A stretch of 16,781 bases of DNA from Bacteroidales bacterium (GTDB lineage Bacteria > Bacteroidota > Bacteroidia > Bacteroidales > UBA10428). How positions within the stretch are numbered: the first letter of the stretch is position 1; the number at the start of each line of letters is the position of its first letter. A model generated the notes under the pieces. It saw only the letters and a list, made by a program, of their open reading frames with translations. It was not told the DNA's origin and made no database searches. The stretch spans positions 1 through 16,781 of the forward strand of contig DNTK01000039.1 in assembly GCA_003508755.1 (NCBI GenBank), read 5' to 3'. Position numbers and translations under genes: made by a program. Below, in pieces: positions 8,939-16,781 of the stretch.

Positions 8939-8951
8939 GCAAGTATCTTGC
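8939..8951. promoter_or_regulatory. Short inverted repeat between divergent peptidase genes
   Basis: GCAAG-TAT-CTTGC is a perfect 5-bp inverted repeat with a 3-base centre, in the 265-bp divergent region. It could be an operator acting on either gene, but such short repeats also occur by chance. Confidence 0.25.
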
Positions 8952-9101
8952 TTTTTATATAAACTAATGTTTACAAAAAGAGATATATTAAAGTGCCCTA
9001 AAAAAACTTTATCTGTTAAGGGGAGTAATACCATTTGATTATTAAAATATAGTTTATAAATTGAGCATTCATTGCCACGAAATGATTAAAACAAAAAAAC
9101 G

Positions 9102-11144
9102 ATGAAACAACTTTTTTACCTGCCATTATTGCTCTTTGTCATAGCATGCACCTCTAAAACCAAAAGCGAAAACCCCTTCCTTGCCGATTTTAACCAACCG
9201 GTCGATTATGCAGCTGTTACTGCTGCGGATGTCGAAGATTATGCCAATACTGCATTAAATCAGGCGTTTGAAATACTCGATGCTATAAAGCAGGAAGAAA
9301 CGCCGAATTTTACCAATACCTTTATTGCCTACGATGATATACAAAACGTAATTGGTAAAGCTAACAGAAACTGTTTTATGCTTTACTGGGTATCGCCCGA
9401 TTCGCTGATTCGGGCAACAGGCCTTTCCAGTTATCAGTTGCTCGATTCTTTTGGTATTGCCTTATCGGCCGATAAGGAATTGTATAATAAAATGCTGGAA
9501 GTAGCAAAATCTGATGAATATAAAGCACTAGAAGGTCACCGCAAGAACCTTGTTGATGATGTTATCGATTATTTTGAATTTGCAGGTGTGGGCCTGGAAG
9601 ATGATAAGCTGGAACAGTTTAAGAAACTTACTGCAGAGATTACAGTGCTTACCACAGAATATTCGACCAATATGAATACGGCCAACCTTGTTGTAAAAAC
9701 TGATGAAAAAGGAATTGCCGGCATGCCCGAGAGTTTTAAGGATACCTACAGAAAAGAGGATGGCAGCTATGAAATTCCGGTAATAAATGCCACCCGACGC
9801 CCGGTATTGAATAATGCCAAAAGCGAAGCTACCCGAAAGGATTTTTACATGAAGTATTACAACCGGGCATCGGATAAAAATCTTTCGGTACTTGACGAGA
9901 TGGTACATAAGCGTCATGAGCTGGCTCAACTCATGGAACATCGCTCATATGCGTCTTATGCCATTTCGCAAAAAATGGCCAAAACACCCGAAAATGTATG
10001 GAATTTTATCAATGATCTAATGGATCGCTCACATGAGAAGGCTATAAATGACCATGAAAAGCTCAAAGTTTTTCGAAACACAAAAAAAGGTACCCAAAGC
10101 AACGAGGCTGTTAAGCCATGGAATTTTGGTTATTACAGAAATCATCTGTTGAAAGCCGATTACAATGTAGACCATGAAAAAATTCGTGAATACCTTCCCA
10201 TGGAAAGTTGCCTGGCAGGTATGTTGGAAATATACCAGGAACTATTAGGACTGGAATTTAAAAAGATTGAACAAGCTTCGGTTTGGCACGAAGAAGTTGA
10301 TTTGTACGAAGTTTATGAAAACGGAGAATTACGTGGTCGTTTTTACCTCGACTTATTCCCCCGCCCCAATAAAGAATCATGGTTTTATGCGGTGCCTTTA
10401 ACCTTGGGAAAATCTACCGAAAAAGGATATGAGGTACCCGTAGCTATGTTGTTGTCGAATTTTACACGCCCGACCGACAAATTGCCTTCTCTAATCACTC
10501 ATTCAGAATTAAGAACCTTATTCCATGAGTTTGGACACATTATGGAATGCATGTCGTACAATGGCGAATTTACGAGTCAAATGGGTTCGCTTGCCGATTT
10601 TGGCGAAGCGATGTCGCAGATGTTCGAAAGCTGGATTTGTGATTATGATATGGTAAGCCGCTATGCAAAGCATTACGAAACCGGCGAAGTATTACCCAAA
10701 GATGTTTTTGAGCGTATGATTGATGCTAAGAATATCACATCCGGTACTGGTACACAATATTCGTTGGGAAACTGTATATATGATATGATGCTTTATGACA
10801 AATACGATCCTGAAAATCCTGTATCAACCGATCAGCTGTGGCGCAATTTAGATAAAAAATTAGCGGTGCCAAGTTATGTGGAGGGTACACATCCACAGGC
10901 AAGCTGGATTCATATTAATACGCACCCTACCTATTATTATGGGTATTTATGGTCGGAGGTGTATGCCGCTGATATGTTTACCGTTTTTGAAGAAAAAGGC
11001 CTGCTCGATCAACCTACAGGAATTCGCTTCCGGGAGCTGATACTTGCCAATGGCACACAACGCGACATTGTTGAAGCAGTTGACGAGTTTTTGGGTCGTC
11101 CGTCGAATAACGAGGCTTATATAAAGAGTCTGGGATTGGAATAA
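9102..11144 (+). CDS. M3-family (thimet oligopeptidase / Dcp-like) zinc metallopeptidase, lipoprotein
   Basis: The 680-residue product has a lipoprotein signal peptide with lipobox 'VIAC' (Cys16), so it is probably anchored in the envelope, unlike the cytoplasmic enterobacterial members. The zinc site is H475-E-F-G-H479 in the context 'LFHEFGHIME'; E476 is the catalytic base and E502 in 'DFGEAMSQMFESW' is the third ligand, at the family's usual distance. Near the C-terminus 'HPTYYYGYLWSEVYAADMF' matches the M3 substrate-binding tyrosine region. Length is normal for M3 peptidases (about 650-700). The family cleaves short peptides to di- or oligopeptides within a deep channel. The start is supported by the signal peptide and an A-rich leader. 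It stands alone, ends just before a hairpin terminator, and is divergent from the DUF885-like gene. Whether it is endo- or carboxydipeptidase-type cannot be read from sequence. Confidence 0.93.
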   Translation: MKQLFYLPLLLFVIACTSKTKSENPFLADFNQPVDYAAVTAADVEDYANTALNQAFEILDAIKQEETPNFTNTFIAYDDIQNVIGKANRNCFMLYWVSPDSLIRATGLSSYQLLDSFGIALSADKELYNKMLEVAKSDEYKALEGHRKNLVDDVIDYFEFAGVGLEDDKLEQFKKLTAEITVLTTEYSTNMNTANLVVKTDEKGIAGMPESFKDTYRKEDGSYEIPVINATRRPVLNNAKSEATRKDFYMKYYNRASDKNLSVLDEMVHKRHELAQLMEHRSYASYAISQKMAKTPENVWNFINDLMDRSHEKAINDHEKLKVFRNTKKGTQSNEAVKPWNFGYYRNHLLKADYNVDHEKIREYLPMESCLAGMLEIYQELLGLEFKKIEQASVWHEEVDLYEVYENGELRGRFYLDLFPRPNKESWFYAVPLTLGKSTEKGYEVPVAMLLSNFTRPTDKLPSLITHSELRTLFHEFGHIMECMSYNGEFTSQMGSLADFGEAMSQMFESWICDYDMVSRYAKHYETGEVLPKDVFERMIDAKNITSGTGTQYSLGNCIYDMMLYDKYDPENPVSTDQLWRNLDKKLAVPSYVEGTHPQASWIHINTHPTYYYGYLWSEVYAADMFTVFEEKGLLDQPTGIRFRELILANGTQRDIVEAVDEFLGRPSNNEAYIKSLGLE

Positions 11145-11164
11145 AGAGCACTCCGAAAACAAAG

Positions 11165-11204
11165 AAAGTCTGTAACCTCTCTGGCTACAGACTTTTTATT
11201 TTTT
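11165..11204 (+). terminator. Rho-independent terminator of the M3 peptidase gene
   Basis: AAAGTCTGTA (11165-11174) pairs perfectly with TACAGACTTT (11186-11195) around an 11-base loop, followed by a T-rich tail to 11204. It starts 20 bases after the stop codon and also lies right behind the stop of the convergent minus-strand mini-gene, so it may serve both. Confidence 0.85.
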
Positions 11205-11390
11205 ATACCTTGCTTTTGTGAATGCGAAATAGAATACCCACAGAACAATCACAGTTAAAATAGTTAAACCTACGTGATTCCCCCGAATGGTTGGATAATC
11301 ATACTGTGCCAGGAAAAACAGATTGGCAAAGTAGGCAAAAACAATTGATAAAACAATTAATACTATTATCTGAAAGCGTTTCTTCATCAT
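11196..11390 (-). CDS. Small two-helix membrane protein, hypothetical
   Basis: This is a 64-residue protein starting at a double ATG (11390 or 11387) with MMKKRF. Two hydrophobic helices are at about residues 7-27 and 41-57, joined by a short polar loop ('AQYDYPTIRGNH'), and the tail is basic ('KARYKK'), putting both ends in the cytoplasm by the positive-inside rule. I do not recognise a family. It is convergent with the M3 peptidase gene; its TAA (11198-11196) touches the T-tract of that gene's terminator. It lies 123 bases downstream of the NTF2-like gene on the same strand but is separated from it by a terminator, so it is likely transcribed alone. Confidence 0.65.
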   Translation of the reverse strand: MMKKRFQIIVLIVLSIVFAYFANLFFLAQYDYPTIRGNHVGLTILTVIVLWVFYFAFTKARYKK

Positions 11391-11446
11391 TACAAATTAA
11401 ATCCTGATAAAAATACCTCATTGTTTATCTTTTGATTAGAAGATTA

Positions 11447-11490
11447 ACAAAAAACAAGCCCGACGTATCCCTTATGGATATCCGGGGCTT
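11447..11490 (-). terminator. Rho-independent terminator of the NTF2-like gene
   Basis: AAGCCC (11456-11461) pairs with GGGCTT (11485-11490), and TATCC (11466-11470) pairs with GGATA (11476-11480) above a small internal loop. On the minus strand six T follow (complement of 11449-11454). It begins 23 bases after the stop codon at 11514. Confidence 0.75.
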
Positions 11491-11513
11491 ATTCTACAAC
11501 CAAATTGAATTAC

Positions 11514-11993
11514 CTAATCATTATCCTCTTCAGCTGTAAAGTCACCAAGTAATTTCCAGGAGCCACCATCTTTTACAAAGAAGTCTACGTTTTTTCCATT
11601 GTAGGTTACATCCTTTGTTTTTTCTCCCATTTTCATGGTAAATGAGAGTTCGTAATAGTAATTAACAACTGCTGCATTTTCAGTAACTGTAATTCTTGCC
11701 GGATTGAGATCCCAAAAGGTAATTTTCATCATTTCTTTCATCATGTTAAACCGTTTGGTCAATTTTTCTTTGTCGGTGGGTAAGGCATACTCAGCATTCC
11801 AACCCTGGTATTGTTCATGAAAGTTTTCCATTGCTCCTTCGATATCGAGCTTCTCCCATTTCATCCAGGTATCTTCGACTACTTTCCATACTTCCAATTG
11901 TTCTTTATTCCATTCTTGTGCCTGAAGGCTGGTTGCAGAAAGGAATATCAGCATTAAGAATGCTGTTAGTACTAGATGTAATACTTTTTTCAT
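11514..11993 (-). CDS. Secreted NTF2/SnoaL-like (DUF4440-type) protein
   Basis: The 159-residue product has a Sec signal peptide with MKK, a long hydrophobic core and cleavage near residue 25 ('LQA' before Gln). The mature part of about 134 residues fits one NTF2-like cone: an N-terminal helix ('LEVWKVVEDTWMKWEKLDIEGAM'), a 'FHEQYQGW' segment, then beta strands ('ARITVTENAAVVNYYYELSF') and the closing strand 'GGSWKLLGDF', a common ending in SnoaL/DUF4440 proteins. Such domains bind or turn over small ligands, but most secreted Bacteroidota members are uncharacterised. The very acidic C-terminal tail ('AEEDND') is notable but short. It is monocistronic, with its own terminator. The family is likely; function is unknown. 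Confidence 0.8.
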   Translation of the reverse strand: MKKVLHLVLTAFLMLIFLSATSLQAQEWNKEQLEVWKVVEDTWMKWEKLDIEGAMENFHEQYQGWNAEYALPTDKEKLTKRFNMMKEMMKITFWDLNPARITVTENAAVVNYYYELSFTMKMGEKTKDVTYNGKNVDFFVKDGGSWKLLGDFTAEEDND

Positions 11994-12370
11994 AATAGTA
12001 AATATTTATTGGTTTATAAATGTTGAGAATTATTTAAAATATAGGTTTATTGTTATGATGTTAATTCTGTATCATTCATAACACACTTCAAGGGGTACAT
12101 GAGTACACTATGACTTTCTCAGCTATTGAAATACTTGGGAAAAATACTGATGCACACAATTGCAAAATCGGGCTTCCTCTATCGGTCAACTCTCTTACAA
12201 ATTACAAAAAATTTATGAATTGCGACAGAAAAATCCTTCAAAGCAAATTCACTGTTATTTTTATTTGCATTATGGTCCTTAAAGCATTCTTATCAGTTTA
12301 AAGTTAGATGATTAAATTCTGGCTGTTATCTTTGTGAAGATTGAATGTTAAGTTGTATTGAAATTGTACT
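11994..12370. other. Intergenic region between NTF2-like and GNAT genes
   Basis: This divergent gap of 377 bases must hold the promoters of both neighbours. A good promoter for the GNAT gene is at 12304-12334. The leader of the NTF2-like gene is A/T-rich with no exact TAnnTTTG match on the minus strand. A 63-codon frame at 12110-12301 has no recognisable domain or signal, and I do not call it a gene. Confidence 0.6.
12304..12334 (+). promoter_or_regulatory. Bacteroidota-type promoter of the GNAT gene
   Basis: TTAG (12304-12307), three of four matches to the -33 box TTTG, is followed after 19 bases by TATCTTTG (12327-12334), an exact match to the -7 box TAnnTTTG. The ATG is at 12371, giving a leader of about 30 bases. 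Confidence 0.55.
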
Positions 12371-12952
12371 ATGATTAAGGCCACAAAGCAAGACAGGGAT
12401 GTAGCGATTGATATTCTGGTATCGGCATTTAAAAATTACGACATCGAGAACTCCATAAACTTTGTGGTAAAACCCGATAAATGGCGGGTAAAACGCATGC
12501 GGGTATTGATCGGGTATTTGTTTGATACCTCCATGCTTTTTGGGGAGGTATGCTTTTCGGACGATAAAAAAGCCTGCCTGATGATAAAATACTCAGAGCG
12601 TGTAAAGACAACACCTGAAACCATTTTTCTTGATTTAAAATTGGCATTCAGATGCATTGGAATAAGCCGGTTAGGGAAGGTTCTCAATAGACAGCGTGTG
12701 GCAAAGCGTCATTGGGTTAGGGAAAAACACGTTGTGCCCGTTATTTTAGGAGTTGCTGAGCAAGCACAAGGAAGTGGAACAGGTGCCCGTTTTATGCTGG
12801 ATGTAAATCGCCACTATAAGAAGAACACACTCCCTGCAGTGCTCGATACAGCCTCTGAACTCAATGTTCAACTGTATTCTAAATTCGGATTTAGAACATA
12901 CCACATGGATGAATCGCTGGGATTCAAATTGTATTTTATGCGCAGGGATTAA
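12371..12952 (+). CDS. GNAT-family N-acetyltransferase
   Basis: The 193-residue protein has a GNAT layout. The N-terminal part opens with 'KATKQDRDVAIDILVSAF', as in many GNATs that read 'I..at..D...i..ll..AF'. Motif A is at about residues 125-146: a strand 'VILGVAEQAQG' leads into the acetyl-CoA pyrophosphate loop Q131-AQGSGTGAR, then helix 'FMLDV'. Motif B is near the end, 'NVQLYSKFGFR' (about 165-175), the usual 'a..lYek.GF' signature. The family moves an acetyl group from acetyl-CoA to an amine; the acceptor is unknown and the middle region (about 60-110) is not typical of a named subfamily. It is cytoplasmic, with no signal. It has its own promoter and is not tightly linked to either neighbour. 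Confidence 0.85.
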   Translation: MIKATKQDRDVAIDILVSAFKNYDIENSINFVVKPDKWRVKRMRVLIGYLFDTSMLFGEVCFSDDKKACLMIKYSERVKTTPETIFLDLKLAFRCIGISRLGKVLNRQRVAKRHWVREKHVVPVILGVAEQAQGSGTGARFMLDVNRHYKKNTLPAVLDTASELNVQLYSKFGFRTYHMDESLGFKLYFMRRD

Positions 12953-12987
12953 TTGTATGAATCATTCCTAAAGGCCCCACTTTCTTG

Positions 12988-13015
12988 TGTGAGCATTGAT
13001 CTTGATGCTGGCACA
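12988..13015 (+). terminator. Possible weak terminator hairpin after the GNAT gene
   Basis: TGTG+AGCAT (12988-12996) pairs with ATGCT+CACA (13005-13009 and 13012-13015) with a two-base bulge and an 8-base loop. It lies 35 bases after the stop but lacks a T-tract, so intrinsic termination is doubtful. Confidence 0.3.
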
Positions 13016-13300
13016 ATTATGTGTTCATACCGATTGATTTCAATTAACCCACAGGCAGAGTTCAGGAATTGCTCTGAGAATTATGCCTGACAATTTTCTT
13101 TCTAAAAACTTGAGTTAGGATGCCAACGAATGATTTTTTTTGATGCCGATAGCTATCATATAATATACTCACCAAACAAAACTTCAACCCTGATTTCATA
13201 ATCAACTACTTTTATATCTACCCTTCTGAGCAACAAAAATGCCATATTGTATAGGATTTATGAGTAAAAAAGCGTTAAGCTGGAAAAAAATAATTAGATT

Positions 13301-13319
13301 TTGTAACTAAATTGTAACT
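13301..13319. promoter_or_regulatory. Direct repeat TTGTAACT with 11-bp period
   Basis: Two identical TTGTAACT octamers start 11 bases apart, about one helical turn, some 60 bases before the ATG at 13379. This spacing suits two regulator subunits binding one DNA face, or one copy may form part of the promoter. It is unproven and short enough to be chance. Confidence 0.3.
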
Positions 13320-13378
13320 TGCCATACTAAGTTATATACCAAATAGTGGAATCTTTTATCAACCAAAATCTTTTAATC

Positions 13379-14302
13379 ATGAAAACCATTTTATCAGCCA
13401 TTATTTTATCCCTTTTTTGCAATGTACTTTTGGCTCAATCCAGTGAGCTTAAATACAATCTTGAAAAGGATAAAGTTTACCGTGTGAAGGCTTCGAGTGT
13501 TGTTGACCAGAAAATGACTATGCAGGGCCAGGAAAGGAATACGGAGACCAAGAGTATTTCTTATTTCTCTTTGAAGATGCTGGATGCAAAACCTGAATTT
13601 TTTATTGCAGAGGTAAAATTCGATACCATTACAACCATCATTAGCATGCCTCCGATGACTTTAACATCTGCCGAGCCCGGGGATATTAATTCGGAAGATG
13701 CAGTGCAGGTTACAAACAGCATATTAAACCGATTATGCAACAGCACCCTGGTAGTGCGCATGGATTACAAAGGCTTTGTGCTGGACATTATGAATCATAA
13801 CGTTGTTGAAAAAACTGTTCTGGAAGGTACCGATTCACTAAAAGGTATGGCTGCTATGGCCAAACCTCAGCTTGTTATGATGGCCGATAAAGATGCCCTG
13901 AAAGGGATGATTGAAGGTGTTACCGCTTATTTACCGGCCACAGAGGTAGCACAGGGTGATAAGTGGGAGTCGACTTTTAGCAACAACATGGGAGGTGTTG
14001 GCATGCTAATAACCAGCAATTATAAATTAAAGGAATTATCTAAAAACAAGGCCACTCTCGAAGGTGATGTGGTTATGAAACCCGCTTCAACTGAGCCGAT
14101 GATGATGAACGGCGCCGAAATAACCAACGAAATCAGTGGATTGGGAAAAACCAATATGGAAGTTGATACTGAAACCGGTTGGTTAATTAGTGGCTCATCA
14201 AAAGTGCAAATGTCGGGCACCATGCATGTAAATGCCCAGGGGCAAAGCATGGTGATACCTGTTGAAAGCATGGTGGCCAGCGAAACGATTGCAATAGAGT
14301 AG
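13379..14302 (+). CDS. Secreted DUF6263-like protein
   Basis: I start at the ATG at 13379 (MKTILS..., 307 residues) because it begins a proper signal peptide cut after 'LLA' (about residue 19) before Gln; the in-frame ATG at 13346 would put 11 polar residues in front. The mature protein starts 'LKYNLEKDKVYRVKASS', as in DUF6263-type proteins, and is rich in beta-strand pattern and in Met ('MTMQG', 'MPPMTL', 'MMM'). A 'GDKWESTF' segment near residue 193 and a final half with 'GWLISGSSKVQMSGTM' also fit that family, whose role is unknown. No lipobox is visible, so it is probably periplasmic. The receptor gene begins 14 bases after its TAG, so the two are very likely co-transcribed and may act together. 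Assignment to DUF6263 is from memory. Confidence 0.75.
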   Translation: MKTILSAIILSLFCNVLLAQSSELKYNLEKDKVYRVKASSVVDQKMTMQGQERNTETKSISYFSLKMLDAKPEFFIAEVKFDTITTIISMPPMTLTSAEPGDINSEDAVQVTNSILNRLCNSTLVVRMDYKGFVLDIMNHNVVEKTVLEGTDSLKGMAAMAKPQLVMMADKDALKGMIEGVTAYLPATEVAQGDKWESTFSNNMGGVGMLITSNYKLKELSKNKATLEGDVVMKPASTEPMMMNGAEITNEISGLGKTNMEVDTETGWLISGSSKVQMSGTMHVNAQGQSMVIPVESMVASETIAIE

Positions 14303-14316
14303 TTGTTGCATCACAC

Positions 14317-16692
14317 ATGAAGAAGTTATTTCTTACTTTAGGATTATTAACCAGCGTAGCATATTTTTTAACCGCCCAAAGCATTCAGGGCTATGTTTTG
14401 TTCTCGGCAGACAACTCGCCGGTAGAATATGGTTCGGTAGTGCTAAAAACACTTCCCGATTCGGGTTTTATCTCGGGAGTGATTACATACGGCGAGGGGC
14501 AATACTCCTTTGATAATGTTAAACCAGGTAATTACCTTGTATCTTCGAGTTACCTGGGGTATTCCGATGCGGCTGTAGCTGTTGAGGTTGGAAATGGTGG
14601 AGGTGTGCATTTTGCCGACACCATCTACCTCGAGGAAGCAACCAATAAAATTGATGAGGTACAGGTGACAGCCGACTACATTCGGGGGCAGGAATTAGTA
14701 GATCGTACGGTGTATTCCATACCTCCCGAAATTGCTGAATCATCTATCGATGGTTATGAGGTACTGCGCAAATTGCCGTCGGTACAGGTCGATTTTAATA
14801 ACAACATTACCCTGAATGGTAGCAGCAATTTTATTATCCAGGTCGACGGAAAAGAGCGCGATAAAGAATTTCTTGCCAGGTTAACGCCTGCCGATATTAA
14901 ATCAATCGAGATCATTCATAATCCTTCCGGTAAGTACGATGGCTCTATTGATGGAGTTATAAATGTGGTTTTAAACCGCGCGGCCAGGGTTGGAATGAGC
15001 GGTAACGTTGCATTGGTGGCAAAGCCCTTTAACCGGCCTTTCCTGTTCGGTAATGCGGGACTTGATTACGGTCGAGAGAAAATTACCTATTATGTTTCGG
15101 GGTATTCGTTCAGGCAAATGCTGGCCAACAACACGCGGTCGCAATACCATTTTGAAAGTGCTCCCATTATTGATTCCCTGATTAGCACAACAGGTGACGG
15201 CGATTTTAGCATTTCGGCCAGTGCCATCAATACAAGTTTTGATTACTATATCGATGATAAGCATAACCTAAGTTTGAACTACAGTTTTAAACCCACCCTT
15301 ATGCACACCGAATTGGATAATCTGGGGCAAGTTTATGTGGATGAGCTACCAGCATATGAGCAGGAATTTATCAATACCAACGATGTAAGAAGTGGCGAAT
15401 CGAATGTGTCGTTATTTTTTAAGAAGAAGTTCAAAAAGCCCATTCAGGAGTTTATCTTTGAGAATAATGTGTATTGGTTTGGCTCAAAGGATGAAAACAC
15501 TTTTGCTACCAGGTTGTACCCAACGGGTGAACCCGGCATATCAGATACGGTATCGTACCTTGAAAAGGTTGCCAATAATCGGAATTATGTACGTTCTAAA
15601 ATCGATTATGTACATCCGGTAGGTGTTTCGATGCGATTAGAAACCGGTTACCAGTTTTATTACCAGACAATGCTTTTTGATACCGAAAACAGTGATATTA
15701 CACGTAGCAACGAATTCGACTACAATGAACTTCGCAATGCAGTATACGTAAGCTGGATGTGGAATGTGAAGAAGTTTGGATTGATGGCCACTGTGCGTGG
15801 CGAATACAGCGATATTCTTATAAACGATACCGCTTCAAACAATTATTTAACACTTCTGCCATCGACAAACATTCAGTATAAAATCACCGGAAGCCAGAAT
15901 ATAAAGTTCACTTATAACCGCCGAATAACACGACCTGGAATATACCAGTTGAATCCTTTTGTGCAACTGAACAACTTACAGTTTATATCTACCGGTAATC
16001 CTGAATTGGATCCCGAACACCGCGATAAACTGGAGCTTAAATATTCCATCAACTTTAAGAAAAACTTTATTTCACCATTTGTTTACCATACCATTATTAC
16101 AAATAAAATTGGTACCATAAACAGCTTGACTGAGGTGGATGGAACGCCTATTATTAGCACATCGCCCGAAAATGTGTTAACTGGCTATGAACAAGGATTT
16201 GGAATAAATTCAATGCTTTGGTTTGTAAAAATCGATGGTTCCATTTTTAAAGGTCATTTTAATGAGTACAGCAATGACTTCACAAAGATCGAAGCCCGCG
16301 ATTACTATTCGTATAACGCAACGGCCTTTATTTTTGGGCAGCCCATAAAGGAAAAGCTTACCCTGTTTGGTTTCTTTATGTACCAGGGACCGCGGTTCGA
16401 CGCTCAGAGCAAAACAACTTCCGAACCGATTTATGGTTTTGGCGGGCAATATAAATTAAACGATCATACTTTTTCCGTAAACTGGGTTTTTCCGGGTAAT
16501 AAGAATTATACCTACAATAAAACGGTGACCGAAACGCCCGAGCTGTATTCAGAGGCCAGCAATAACTTCGATGTGCAGTACTTCATTCAGTTTGTATATG
16601 CCTATAGTTTTAAGAAAGGAAAGACTGTGAAAAAAATAGGGCATAAAACGGATGTAGAAAGTGATACCAAGGGTGGTGGGATTCAAAATTGA
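14317..16692 (+). CDS. TonB-dependent-receptor-like outer membrane beta-barrel protein
   Basis: This 791-residue product has a signal peptide (residues 1-20, 'LTA' before Gln). Next is a carboxypeptidase-regulatory-like domain (about 22-107: 'QGYVLFSADNSPVEYGSVVL', 'GQYSFDNVKPGNYLVSSSYLGY'), then a plug-like domain (about 113-222: 'VLRKLPSVQVD', 'IQVDGKE', 'IKSIEIIHNPSGKYDG', 'GVINVVLN'). The rest is an outer-membrane barrel with alternating aromatic strands; 'TFNRR-ITRPGIYQLNPF'-type text at about 530-545 and 'GNPELDPEH' are hallmarks of the OMP_b-brl_3 family. No SusD partner is nearby, so this is not a glycan-uptake pair. The substrate is unknown; some relatives act in signalling or peptide uptake. 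The basic C-terminal tail after 'YAYSF' (about 30 residues) is longer than a barrel needs. It follows the DUF6263-like gene by 14 bases and is probably the last gene of that operon. Confidence 0.9.
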   Translation: MKKLFLTLGLLTSVAYFLTAQSIQGYVLFSADNSPVEYGSVVLKTLPDSGFISGVITYGEGQYSFDNVKPGNYLVSSSYLGYSDAAVAVEVGNGGGVHFADTIYLEEATNKIDEVQVTADYIRGQELVDRTVYSIPPEIAESSIDGYEVLRKLPSVQVDFNNNITLNGSSNFIIQVDGKERDKEFLARLTPADIKSIEIIHNPSGKYDGSIDGVINVVLNRAARVGMSGNVALVAKPFNRPFLFGNAGLDYGREKITYYVSGYSFRQMLANNTRSQYHFESAPIIDSLISTTGDGDFSISASAINTSFDYYIDDKHNLSLNYSFKPTLMHTELDNLGQVYVDELPAYEQEFINTNDVRSGESNVSLFFKKKFKKPIQEFIFENNVYWFGSKDENTFATRLYPTGEPGISDTVSYLEKVANNRNYVRSKIDYVHPVGVSMRLETGYQFYYQTMLFDTENSDITRSNEFDYNELRNAVYVSWMWNVKKFGLMATVRGEYSDILINDTASNNYLTLLPSTNIQYKITGSQNIKFTYNRRITRPGIYQLNPFVQLNNLQFISTGNPELDPEHRDKLELKYSINFKKNFISPFVYHTIITNKIGTINSLTEVDGTPIISTSPENVLTGYEQGFGINSMLWFVKIDGSIFKGHFNEYSNDFTKIEARDYYSYNATAFIFGQPIKEKLTLFGFFMYQGPRFDAQSKTTSEPIYGFGGQYKLNDHTFSVNWVFPGNKNYTYNKTVTETPELYSEASNNFDVQYFIQFVYAYSFKKGKTVKKIGHKTDVESDTKGGGIQN

Positions 16693-16710
16693 TTTTTAGT
16701 ACAGTATGAA

Positions 16711-16748
16711 AAAATAAGGCCCTTCTGATAATTGGTATGCAGAAGGGC
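16711..16748 (-). terminator. Terminator oriented for a minus-strand gene entering from the right
   Basis: GCCCTTCTG (16719-16727) pairs perfectly with CAGAAGGGC (16740-16748) around a 12-base loop. On the minus strand an A/T run with TTTTTT (complement of 16709-16714) follows, while the plus side has no T-tract. So it mainly ends a minus-strand gene whose last codons may lie at 16781-16771 (…K-A-TAA at 16773-16771, 23 bases before the hairpin). It may also help stop transcription of the receptor operon, whose TGA is 27 bases upstream. Confidence 0.7.
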
Positions 16749-16781
16749 TGGTCCTTTACCAACTCAATGGTTATGCTTTCC

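Larger units (their letters stand above)
12953..13378. other. Intergenic region before the DUF6263-like/receptor operon
   Basis: These 426 bases hold no convincing coding frame. They contain a bulged hairpin (12988-13015), a 10-bp palindrome GATAGCTATC (13148-13157), and a direct repeat TTGTAACT (13301-13308 and 13312-13319). I found no exact TAnnTTTG box; TAGATTTTG (13295-13303) comes close but has a three-base spacer. Confidence 0.5.

Noticed and set aside
12110..12301. 63-codon plus-strand frame between the NTF2-like and GNAT genes
   Set aside because: It has no recognisable domain, signal peptide or start-site evidence and lies in an A/T-rich promoter region where short open frames arise by chance.
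13148..13157. Palindrome GATAGCTATC as an operator
   Set aside because: It is a perfect 10-bp palindrome but about 220 bases from the next start codon with no nearby promoter match; chance is as likely.

Overview
The window looks like a chromosome segment of a member of the Bacteroidota. The evidence is a large secreted protein with a type IX secretion (T9SS) C-terminal sorting domain, signal peptides cleaved before Gln, an outer-membrane TonB-receptor-like protein with a carboxypeptidase-regulatory N-terminal domain, moderately AT-rich DNA, A/T-rich start regions instead of strong Shine-Dalgarno sites, and two matches to the Bacteroidota -7 promoter box TAnnTTTG. A free-living marine or sediment lineage such as the Marinilabiliales is a guess. 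I see no mobile element, tRNA, rRNA or CRISPR array.

Layout. The left edge (2-337, +) is the C-terminal end of an M16C presequence-protease-like peptidase, ending at a strong terminator. Facing it is a 5.3-kb minus-strand gene (535-5799) for a giant secreted protein: a signal peptide, five copies of an aromatic-rich module of about 120 residues joined by Ig/ASH-like segments, three cadherin-like domains and a T9SS sorting domain. Codon 56 of this gene is an in-frame TAG. It replaces an aromatic residue found at the same place in the four other repeats, so the gene is either freshly inactivated or the base is a sequence error. Next come three overlapping minus-strand membrane genes (6114-7304: unknown family, DoxX-like, and a DoxX-neighbour family). 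A DUF885-like lipoprotein peptidase (minus, 7517-8836) lies divergent from an M3-family lipoprotein oligopeptidase (plus, 9102-11144).

After a terminator come a two-helix membrane mini-protein (minus) and a secreted NTF2/SnoaL-like protein (minus), then a GNAT acetyltransferase (plus, 12371-12952) with a good promoter. At the right end, a secreted DUF6263-like protein (13379-14302) and an outer-membrane beta-barrel receptor (14317-16692) are 14 bp apart and probably form an operon. A hairpin at the right edge is oriented for a minus-strand gene that lies almost wholly outside the window.

How the genes work together. Most products act in the cell envelope or outside: two lipoprotein peptidases, an M16C peptidase, a T9SS cargo, an OM receptor and several membrane proteins. 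This fits ordinary Bacteroidota housekeeping of peptides and envelope, not a single dedicated system. The parts most worth a second look are the repeated module and the amber codon of the giant protein, and the overlapping membrane trio.
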